A program made the position numbers and the translations under genes. Shown one piece after another: positions 25,230-35,000 of a stretch of DNA of 64,000 nucleotides. Position 1 is the stretch's first letter; each line of letters begins with the position of its first letter. Location of the stretch: assembly GCA_031417395.1 (NCBI GenBank), contig JANOVM010000063.1:1-64000 (forward strand). Direction: 5' to 3'. The notes beneath the pieces were generated by a model. That model was given only the letters and a program-made list of their open reading frames with translations, did no database searches and was not told the origin of the DNA. The DNA comes from JADKIH01 sp031417395 (lineage in GTDB: Bacteria > Bacteroidota > Bacteroidia > AKYH767-A > 2013-40CM-41-45).

Positions 25230-25931
25230 ATGAGAAAAACAGCTACTTTATTGTTATTTGTATTTACCCTTCCGCTTTTGTCATTCGCACAAACTAATCT
25301 TGAATCACACGATGCAACCGGGTATGTTTTTGGTGACACTACTCTTAAAAACACGCATGTTAAAATTTTAAATATTGGAGTAGATACGTTGTCTGTTAAA
25401 GTAGCTCAGGACAATTTTGGTGCTACGAGCGGTCATGTTTCCTATTTCTGCTGGGGTATAAACTGCTACCCTCCTACAGTATCTGTTTCTTCAACTGCAG
25501 TTACAATTGCACCCGGCGATACCAATACTTCTTTTATCGGTTATCTGGAGCCCGCTGGTCATACAGGTATTTCAGTAATTAATTATAATTTCTTCAATAC
25601 GATTGATCTGAATGACGCTATAAGTGTTTCTTTTACTTACGACATATCAATTGGTATTGATGAACTTTCAAATTCAGTTTCTCTTTCTAACCCTTCTCCA
25701 AATCCTGCCAATAATTTAACAAGCATTTCTTATGACTTGAAATCTGTTAAAAACGGCAGCTTTGTTTTGTATAATATTTTAGGATCAAAACTGAATGAAT
25801 TTAAATTAACCGAAAGACAGGAAACCCTCATTATTCCTACTTCACAATTAAATTCAGGAATTTACTTTTATTCAATTGTTGCTGATGGGAAACTTGTTGC
25901 AACTAAAAAACTCATTGTAGCGCACCGCTAA
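25230..25931 (+). CDS. Small secreted protein with T9SS type A sorting domain
   Basis: A 233-residue protein with a signal peptide (T-L-L-L-F-V-F-T-L-P-L-L-S-F-A-Q), a roughly 120-residue beta-sandwich-like middle containing C-W-G-I-N-C, and a C-terminal sorting domain (S-L-S-N-P-S-P-N-P-A-N, then F-V-L-Y-N-I-L-G, S-G-I-Y-F-Y and a basic end). The single C-x4-C pair could form a disulfide. The middle is not recognised. It is divergent from the Omp28-related gene across 162 bp with promoter elements for both. Confidence 0.85.
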   Translation: MRKTATLLLFVFTLPLLSFAQTNLESHDATGYVFGDTTLKNTHVKILNIGVDTLSVKVAQDNFGATSGHVSYFCWGINCYPPTVSVSSTAVTIAPGDTNTSFIGYLEPAGHTGISVINYNFFNTIDLNDAISVSFTYDISIGIDELSNSVSLSNPSPNPANNLTSISYDLKSVKNGSFVLYNILGSKLNEFKLTERQETLIIPTSQLNSGIYFYSIVADGKLVATKKLIVAHR

Positions 25932-25953
25932 TTAATTGCATTAAATTATAAGG

Positions 25954-25983
25954 AAAGCATCGGAATATTTCGATGCTTTTTTT
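25954..25983 (+). terminator. Rho-independent terminator
   Basis: AAAGCATCG at 25954-25962 pairs with CGATGCTTT at 25971-25979 (9-bp stem, 8-nt loop) and runs into a T tract to 25983. It ends the T9SS-sorted gene transcript 22 nt after its stop codon and precedes maeB. Confidence 0.85.
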
Positions 25984-26015
25984 ATTTGTAGATTTGCTGC
26001 CCCTAAAAATCAGGA

Positions 26016-28286
26016 ATGAAAAAAGAAAAGAAAAATCAGGAAGCCTTAGACTATCATTCACAAGGAAGACCGGGTAAGATTGAAGTAATTCCATCGAAAC
26101 CATACAGCTCTCAACGCGACCTATCATTGGCATACTCACCGGGAGTGGCAGAACCGTGCCTTGCAATTGCAGATAACCCCGAAGATGTATATAAATATAC
26201 AGCAAAAGGAAATCTGGTCGCCGTAATATCGAATGGCACAGCTGTGCTCGGGCTTGGCAACATTGGCCCGGAAGCTTCTAAACCGGTAATGGAAGGAAAA
26301 GGACTTCTGTTTAAAATTTTTGCGGATATCGATGTCTTTGATATTGAAATCGCAGAAACGGATGTAGAAAAATTTGTTCAAACTGTTAAAGCCATTTCTC
26401 CCACTTTTGGAGGTATTAATCTGGAAGATATTAAAGCCCCTGAATGTTTTGAAATTGAAAGAAGACTGAAAGAAGAATTACGCATTCCTATCATGCACGA
26501 CGATCAGCATGGAACTGCAATCATTTCCGGTGCGGCTTTGCTGAATGCACTCGAACTTACAGGAAAAAAAATTGAAAATGTACTGATTGTCGTAAGCGGT
26601 GCCGGTGCTTCTGCAATTTCCTGCGCTAAACTTTATATTTCTCTTGGTGCAAAAAAAGAAAACATTGTCATGGTTGACAGCACCGGCGTTTTGCATGTTG
26701 ACCGCACCGATCTGGATGAGAATAAAATATTTTTTGCTACCCGAAAAAAAGTTCATACGCTGGAAGAGGCTTTGAAAGGTGCCGATGTTCTGCTCGGACT
26801 TTCCAAAGGGAATGTTGTTTCAAAAGACATGGTTCGATCCATGGCTAAAAATGCTATTGTTTTCGCTCTTGCCAATCCTGATCCTGAAATCTCATACAAC
26901 GATGCCAGAAGTGTACGCGAGGATATTATCATAGCAACCGGTCGTTCCGATTTCCCTAACCAGGTCAACAACGTCCTTGGCTTTCCATTTATTTTCAGAG
27001 GCGCACTCGATGTAAGAGCAACACAGATTAACGAAGCCATGAAACTGGCTGCTGTCCGCGCCATTGCTGATCTTGCAAAAGAACCTGTTCCCGAAATCGT
27101 TAACATTGCTTACAATGCCAAGAACATTGTATTCGGCTACGATTATATCATTCCAAAACCTCTTGATCCACGTTTAATAAGTACCGTTGCTCCAGCAGTT
27201 GCCAAGGCGGCAATAGATTCTGGTGTGGCACAAGTAAAAATTACCAATTGGCCGAATTATGTTGATGAACTCCGTAAACGTCTCGGGCTCGACAATAAAT
27301 TAATTCGTGTCGTTACCAGTAAAGCTAAACAAAACCCTCAACGCATTGTCTTTACCGAAGCCGATAATTATAAAATCCTTAAAGCCGCGCAAATCGTGCG
27401 CGACGAAGGTATTGCCCGCCCTATTTTATTGGGTAATAAAGAAAAAATTGCCGGTCTCATTCAGGAAAATAACCTCGATTTAGGTGATACGCCAATTATC
27501 GATCCACGACAGGAAGAAGAAAAGCGTTTGTTCTTCGGTGAGCTGTTTTTCAAAAAAAGAAAACGACGCGGCTTCACTCTTTATGAAGCAAAAAAAATCA
27601 TGAACGAGCGTAATTATTACGGCGCCATGATGGTTGACATTGGTGAAGCCGATGCCATGATTTCCGGTCTTACCAGAAAATACAGCGATACCATTCGTCC
27701 GGCTTTACAGATTATAGGCACGCAGGATGACGTTAAAAAAGTCGCCGGAATGTACATTATGATAACCAAAAAAGGGCCTATCTTTTTTGCCGATACTACT
27801 GTAAACGTAAATCCTTCTGCAAATGATTTGGCCGAAATTACTGTGCTTACTGCCTGGGCCGTTCAGCAGTTTAATGTTCGTCCGCGGATTGCTTTGCTTT
27901 CATATTCCAATTTCGGTTCATCAAATGATCCGGAAGCGCAAAAGGTAAGAGACGCTGTAGCAATTCTTCATCAAAAATATCCGGGTATGATGGTCGACGG
28001 TGAAATGCAGGCAAATTTTGCACTGAACCCTTCTCTTCTTTCAGATAATTTTCCTTTTTGTGAATTCGCCAATGAAGGTGCCAACACACTTATCTTTCCG
28101 AACCTTGAATCGGGCAACGTTGCCTATAAACTCATTCAGGAAATGGGCGCCGCCGAAGCAATCGGACCGGTATTATTAGGAATGCGAAAACCCGTTCACG
28201 TTTTACAACTGGGCAGTTCCGTTCGTGAAATTGTTAACATGGTTACGATTGCTGTGGTGGATGCGCAGTCGAGGAAGAATAGTTAG
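26016..28286 (+). CDS. maeB: NADP-dependent malic enzyme with phosphotransacetylase-like domain
   Basis: A 756-residue two-domain enzyme. Residues about 1-425 are malic enzyme (S-L-A-Y-S-P-G-V-A-E-P-C near 34-45, G-T-A-V-L-G-L-G-N-I-G-P near 75-86, and the dinucleotide site V-V-S-G-A-G-A-S-A near 192-200), decarboxylating malate to pyruvate with NADP reduction. Residues about 430-756 match the PTA_PTB fold, which in MaeB is regulatory and binds acetyl-CoA without being catalytic. The length is standard. In many Bacteroidetes it lies near ruvA and sprA, as here. Confidence 0.95.
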   Translation: MKKEKKNQEALDYHSQGRPGKIEVIPSKPYSSQRDLSLAYSPGVAEPCLAIADNPEDVYKYTAKGNLVAVISNGTAVLGLGNIGPEASKPVMEGKGLLFKIFADIDVFDIEIAETDVEKFVQTVKAISPTFGGINLEDIKAPECFEIERRLKEELRIPIMHDDQHGTAIISGAALLNALELTGKKIENVLIVVSGAGASAISCAKLYISLGAKKENIVMVDSTGVLHVDRTDLDENKIFFATRKKVHTLEEALKGADVLLGLSKGNVVSKDMVRSMAKNAIVFALANPDPEISYNDARSVREDIIIATGRSDFPNQVNNVLGFPFIFRGALDVRATQINEAMKLAAVRAIADLAKEPVPEIVNIAYNAKNIVFGYDYIIPKPLDPRLISTVAPAVAKAAIDSGVAQVKITNWPNYVDELRKRLGLDNKLIRVVTSKAKQNPQRIVFTEADNYKILKAAQIVRDEGIARPILLGNKEKIAGLIQENNLDLGDTPIIDPRQEEEKRLFFGELFFKKRKRRGFTLYEAKKIMNERNYYGAMMVDIGEADAMISGLTRKYSDTIRPALQIIGTQDDVKKVAGMYIMITKKGPIFFADTTVNVNPSANDLAEITVLTAWAVQQFNVRPRIALLSYSNFGSSNDPEAQKVRDAVAILHQKYPGMMVDGEMQANFALNPSLLSDNFPFCEFANEGANTLIFPNLESGNVAYKLIQEMGAAEAIGPVLLGMRKPVHVLQLGSSVREIVNMVTIAVVDAQSRKNS

Positions 28287-28289
28287 GGT

Positions 28290-28309
28290 AATCCGATAGC
28301 TATCGGATT
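28290..28309. repeat. Perfect 20-bp palindrome after maeB
   Basis: AATCCGATAGCTATCGGATT is a perfect palindrome starting 3 nt after the maeB stop. It is not followed by a T run, so a rho-independent terminator is unlikely. It may be a dispersed intergenic element or a protein-binding site. Confidence 0.55.
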
Positions 28310-28407
28310 AACTAAATAACTATCTTGCGAAAGGAAAGATTTAAATTGATATTTACTTTCAAAAATTAAGTGTCAAATATCAAAACTCCGACGAAAAAAG
28401 AAGAATC

Positions 28408-28986
28408 ATGCTCAATCACTTAAGCGGAAAACTCGTTGAAAAAAACCCCACATTCATAATTGTTGAATGCAGCGGTGTTGGTTATCATGTGAATATTTCT
28501 TTGAACACTTTTTCTAAAATTTCAGAGGGTGAACACATTCGTATTTTGACCCACCTTCAAATAACTGAGGACGCTCATACGTTGTACGGCTTTATCGATG
28601 AAGATGAAAGAAGATTATTTAAGATGTTAATTACGGTTTCAGGTATTGGTTGCAACACTGCAAGGATGATGCTTTCGTCAATGAATGTATCTGAAATTGA
28701 AAATTGCATCATTCTGGAAGAAGCAAAAAAGCTGCAGGCCATAAAAGGAATAGGAGAAAAAACTGCCTTACGTGTTATTCTGGAATTGAAAGGAAAGTTG
28801 AAAAAAGATGGAAAATCGCCTATTTCTATGACTTCCAACCTTAGAGTTAAAGAAGAAGCTATAGCAGCACTTGTCACCCTCGGATTTGCCCGAAACACTG
28901 TCGATCGTACACTAGATAATATACTCAAAACCAGTCCCTCAGTAAATGTTGAAGAATTAATTAAGAATGCTCTAAAAGCCCTATAA
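28408..28986 (+). CDS. ruvA: Holliday junction branch migration protein RuvA
   Basis: A 192-residue DNA-binding subunit that tetramerises on Holliday junctions and loads the RuvB motor. It has the OB-fold N-terminus (L-S-G-K-L-V-E-K-N-P, with Y-G-F-I-D-E-D-E-R near 57-65), the HhH motifs (V-S-G-I-G-C near 73-78; I-K-G-I-G-E-K-T-A near 108-116) and the C-terminal domain III that contacts RuvB. RuvB is encoded at 43822. Confidence 0.96.
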   Translation: MLNHLSGKLVEKNPTFIIVECSGVGYHVNISLNTFSKISEGEHIRILTHLQITEDAHTLYGFIDEDERRLFKMLITVSGIGCNTARMMLSSMNVSEIENCIILEEAKKLQAIKGIGEKTALRVILELKGKLKKDGKSPISMTSNLRVKEEAIAALVTLGFARNTVDRTLDNILKTSPSVNVEELIKNALKAL

Positions 28987-29093
28987 AATTTGTTGCTTGA
29001 ACTGCTAAAAAAGCTAATTTAGGGCTCTCGAAAAAAACGCTTAAAAATCGAATAAACTCTACTTTCTATACTTTCACTCAATAATTATTTTCC

Positions 29094-32000
29094 TTGAAAA
29101 GCATCAAAAAGTTTTTTTTAGGGTTAGGGTTTGTTTTGCCGGTCCTTGCTTCTGTATGGGGTACAGGAAAACCGTCCGGTCCTTTGCCTTCTGAGGCAGA
29201 GTCAGCTTTTTTAAGCGACTCCGATACAACAAGTCTTAAATATCCTTTTGGCGACAGGTATGGTGATTCCTATTCAGCACCTTCCGGGAAAAGTCCAATG
29301 TATCTTAATGATCCGGCTAATATTAAAACCGATGTTAAGTATGATCCTGATAATAATCGATACAACATCAATGAAAATATGGGCAATCTGTTTTACAGAA
29401 ATCCATCCTATTTAACTTTTGAAGAATTTGTTGAACATGAATTCAATCACAGCACACGCGACTACTGGAGGCAACGTGCCGGTGAAGATGACAAATTGAA
29501 TAAAAAAGCTTTCGCTCCTAAAATTACTATTAACAGTGTAGTCTTTGATCGCATATTTGGCGGAAACACTATTGATATTCGTCCTCAAGGTTCTGCTGAA
29601 CTGAGTTTCGGTATTAACATTTCGAATAGTGAAAATCCAAACATCCCTGTTACACAAAGAAGGGTAACCACTTTCGACTTCAAAGAAAAAATTCAGATGA
29701 ATGTTATCGCAAACATAGGCGATAAGATGAAACTCTCTACGAATTACAATACGGAAGCAACCTTCGATTTCGAAAACAAAATGAAAATCGAATATTCCGG
29801 TTACGAAGACGACATCATTAAAAAAATTGAAGCCGGTAATATTACCATGCCGCTTAACAGTCAGCTTATTCAGGGCTCACAAAGTCTGTTCGGTATTAAA
29901 GCACAATTGCAATTTGGTAAATTAAATGTTACCCAGGTTTTATCTCAGCAAAAAGGTAAACCGGAAACTATCAACGTTCAGGGCGGAGCTCAGTCTACAA
30001 CCTTCGACATTAAATCGGATCAATACGAAGAGAATAAACACTTTTTCATTTCACAATATTTTGCAGATACATACGACCAGAACCTGCGTGACCTGAATCG
30101 TGTGGCTTCATCAGTAAATATTACACGACTTGAAGTATGGGTTACCTCCCGCAGTTATATAAGTTCACAGAACAATCAAAACAGAAACATTTTCGCTTTC
30201 TCTGATCTGGGTGAATACAGACCGGATCCTTCTCAAACACTGGTGCCTCAATTCCCAACCGGTATTGTAGAGCCTTCAGACAGCTCTAATGAACTTTTCA
30301 CAATTCTTAATGGCGCGGTAGCCGGAGGATATAGTGCTTTACGAAGAATTTCTAATTCAACACTTATAGAGAATGCCAATACAGCAGGTGGTTATAATTA
30401 CACTCGTACTAAAAACTACGAGACTGTTGAAAATGCGCGTCTGTTGCAGCCTTCTGAATATACTTATAACAGCAGATTAGGATACATATCATTAAACTCA
30501 AAACTTCGTTCGAATGATGTATTGGCTGTTGCTTTTGAATACACCTTTAACGGGCGAGCGCATCGTGTTGGTGAACTAACTTCAAGTTCAGGAGTAAGCG
30601 GAGATTCTGCCCTCTTCGTAAAACTGATTCACAGTACGAATTTCAGTCCACGGTTTTATACCTGGGATCTGATGATGAAAAACATTTATTCACTCGGCGG
30701 CTATAGTATTTCTGCGGAAAAGTTCCGCCTGGATGTATTGTATCAGGATGATAAAATCGGTGGTAACATCAATTACATTCCCAATGGCTGCGATCAGGTA
30801 AAAGGAATTCCGCTTTTAAGTCTGCTAAACCTCGACGATCTGAATACACAACTCAACCCACAGCCTGATGGACTTTTTGATTTTGTATCGGGGATAACGG
30901 TAAATCCTCAGGCGGGAAGAATTATTTTTCCTGTTAGAGAACCATTCGGAAGTTATTTGCAATCCAAATTCTGCAACGATGCTCAAACAGCAGACCTTTA
31001 TACTTATAATGCCCTTTACGATTCAACAAAGACAGCTGCTCAACAGCAGCCTGAAAAAAATAAATTCAGTCTGCGGGGTTCTTTTCAATCTTCTTCCGGT
31101 TCTGAAATTCCGTTGAATGCAGTAAACGTTCCGCAGGGTTCTGTTAAGGTAACCGCCGGTGGTGTTACGCTAAAAGAGAATGTGGATTATACCGTTGACT
31201 ATACTCTTGGAAGAGTAAAGATCATTAACGACGGTTTGCTGAAATCAAATACACCCATTACCATTAATCTGGAAAGTAATTCTTTATTCGCTTTGCAGAC
31301 AAAGTCACTTATTGGAACACGACTGGAATATACCTTTAATAAAGACCTTCAGGTTGGCGGTACCTTCCTGCATATGTATGAAAAACCACTCACTCAAAAA
31401 GTAAATATAGGCGACGAGCCTATTTCCAATACTGTTTGGGGATTGGATGGAAACTACAGAAGAGAATCGCGTTTCATTACCAAACTTTTAGATAAACTTC
31501 CGTTTTACAGTACGAAAGAAACATCTACGCTGACTTTCAGTGGCGAAGTAGCACAGCTTATACCCGGCCATTCAAGTGCTGTAGGCAAAACAGGAATATC
31601 TTACGTAGATGATTTTGAAGGAGCCATTACTCCACTGGATCTTAAAAATCCTGCCAGCTGGTATTTGTCTTCAATACCGGAAGGACAAACGGAAGTTACC
31701 ATGTTTCCCGAATCGCAGGCAGATAGCATAAACTCCGGATTAAATCGCGGAAAGATTGCCTGGTATTATGTAGATGGAGTTTTTCAGCGAGATCAGGGCA
31801 ATCAACCCAATAACGTTACAGACGAAACAAGAAGCAACAATTTTATTCGGGAAGTATTGCAAACAGAAATTTTTCCGAATGTGAAATTACAAACTCCACA
31901 GTTCATCACTTGTATGAATGTCGCTTTTTATCCTAATGAAAGAGGGCCTTACAATTACGATGTAATGCCGGGTACATATTCAAAAGGAATAAATTCAAAC

Positions 32001-35000
32001 GGAGGATTATTATCACCTGAATCACGTTGGGGCGGCATTATGCGGAAAATTGAAACAAACGATTTTGAAGCCAACAACATTGAGTTCATTCAATTCTGGT
32101 TGATGGATCCTTTTACTACGAATACACTTAACGATTCAACCGGTGGTGATCTTTACTTTAACATAGGAACATTATCGGAAGATATTTTAAAGGATCAGCA
32201 TAAATCGTTTGAGAATGGATTGCCTTCACCTAAAAACAATTACACTGTAAACAATACACCGTGGGGCGTTTATCCAAATGTGCAATCGATTGTAAACGCT
32301 TTTGATAATGACAATGACAGCAGAATTGCACAGGATGTTGGTTTGGACGGATTGAATGATGCCAATGAAAATTCATATTTTCAAAGTACCTTCATTGGAG
32401 CAATTCTATCAGGTTTTGGCAGCACTTCACAGGCTTTTATTTCTGCAAATACAGATCCTTCGAGTGATGATTTTCTTTATTTCCTTGATCAATCCTATGA
32501 CAACCCTGCAATACCAATTCTTGATCGTTATAAAAGGTGGAACGGTCAGGAAGGAAACTCCATAGGCAGTGGCGGTTCTAACCTTACCATTTACTCTGCA
32601 ACTCCCGATGCAGAAGATATAAATCGGGATAATAACATGAACATCGGGGAAAACTATTTCCAGTATAAAATTGTTCTTAAGCCTGGAAATTTAGTGGTTG
32701 GACAAAATTATATTACAGACGAAATAGAGGCTCCCGTTCGTCTTGCAAACAATAATAATACGCTTGTAAAATGGTATCAGTTTAAAATTCCAATTAAATT
32801 TCCGCAGCGTACAATTGGTGATCCTGAATTTACGAATATAGAATTCATTCGTATGTTCATGAAAAACTTTCAGACTCCCGTAATCTGCAAGTTTGCCAAA
32901 CTGGAATTCCTGCGTGGAGAATGGAGAAGGTATCAGTTTTCACTTTTGCAGGATGGCGAATACAGTCCAACCCCTGAAGTTCCCGGAGAAACAACATTGG
33001 ATATTGCTGCTGTAAGTATTGAAGAAAACGGTAATCGTTCTCCCATTCCTTATGTTTTACCACCCGGAATTGAAAAAGAACAAAGCCCTTCCACACAAAC
33101 ACTGACCACACTCAATGAACAATCGCTTACGCTCAAAGTTTGTGAGCTTCAGGATGGCGATGCACGTGCAGCATATAGAAATACACAATTTGATTTTCGT
33201 TCATATAAAAAACTGAAGATGTTCATTCATGCTGAATCGCTTTCCGGACAACCAACAATAAGCGATGGCGACCTGCATGCATTCATAAGACTCGGAAGTG
33301 ACTTTAACGATAACTATTACGAATACGATATTCCTTTAACGATAACGGTTCCTCCCACAACTGTTCCAAGTGAAATATGGCCTGAGAGCAACAATATGGA
33401 AATTACGCTTGATGATCTGATTGATGTCAAGCTTGCACGGAACGGTGAAATGCAATTAAATCCAAATGTAACGTTGCTTACACCATTTAAAAAAATCATT
33501 GGCGGACGGACCATTACCGTAAAAGGTACTCCAAACCTGAGTAACGTTCGTTCAATTATGCTGGGAATTCGGAATCCGAAAGATGGAAGCGGTTCGGGTG
33601 CTAAACTTTGCGGTGAAGTTTGGTTTAATGAATTAAGACTTTCTGACTTTAATGAAAACGGCGGCATTGCATCAACAGCCCGTATTACCAGTAAACTCGC
33701 TGACCTTGGAACCATGTCTCTTGTGGGAAATCAAAGCAGCGCAGGATGGGGAAGTATTGAGAAAAAAGTTAGTGAGCGATCCAAAGAAAATAAACTTTCA
33801 TACGATTTTTCGACAAGCATTGAATTGGGAAAATTCTTGCCTGAAAAATCAGGAATAAAAATACCAATGTATTTTGGATATTCTGAAGCTGCTATCAACC
33901 CACAATACAATCCGCTCGATCCCGATGTTCTTCTGGATCGCGCTTTAGATGCAGCTCCAACTAAAGAAGTTAAGGACAATATTAGCAGAAGTGTCAAAGA
34001 CTATACACAAAGAAAAAGTCTGAATTTCACAAATGTCAGGAAAGCCAAAACCGGAGGCAATTCCAAATCGCACATTTACGATGTGGAGAATCTTAATTTT
34101 ACGTATGCTTATACTGAAAACTATCAACGTAATTATAATATCGAACGTGCTTTTGCCAAAACCTATCAGGGAATCGTAGGCTATAACTACAACAGCGGAT
34201 CAAAACCTATTGCGCCTTTTGAAAAAAATAAATCCAAAGTATTAAATTCAAAGTGGCTTAAACTAATCAAGGACATAAATTTTAATCCCATACCATCGGC
34301 ATTAAATTTCAGGGCCAGTCTGGACAGAACTTATTCGGAAACGTTTTTGCGCAACAATACAGGATTGTCCTTTAATCTGAGTCCAACTTTTGAGAAAACA
34401 TATTTTATGCGCCGCAATTACGGCTTAAATTGGGACCTGGTTAAAGCATTAAAGATTGATTACAATGCCGATGCTTATGCCATAATTGACGAACCGCCGG
34501 GGCGCATCGATACAAAAGAAGAAAGAGATTCAATTACCCGAAACCTGAAAAACCTTGGTCGTCTGGATCATTTCCATCAAACTTCAAGAGCTACTTATGC
34601 AGTGCCATTCACGAAATTCCCACTCACGGACTGGATAACAGGAAGTGTAAGTTATACAGGAGATTTTGACTGGAAGTCATCGCCGCTTTATCTTGACACA
34701 ATAAATAGTAGAATTACCGATGAAAACCCCTGGGGAAATACCATTCAGAATTCTCAAACCATGCAATACAACGCAAGTATAACCTTTGCCACATTGTACA
34801 ATAAAATTCCTTTCCTGAAGAAAATAAATGCCGGCCAGCCTCAAAAGAGTAAACCAAAACCAAAAGTTAAATTACCTTCAGATTCACTTAAAACAAAACC
34901 GGATACATTAACTCCTAAGCCAAGCATTCTGGAACCAATCTTTAGAGGAATGGCAAAAACGCTAATGATGGTTAAAACTGCTTCCGTAAATTATTCTGAA

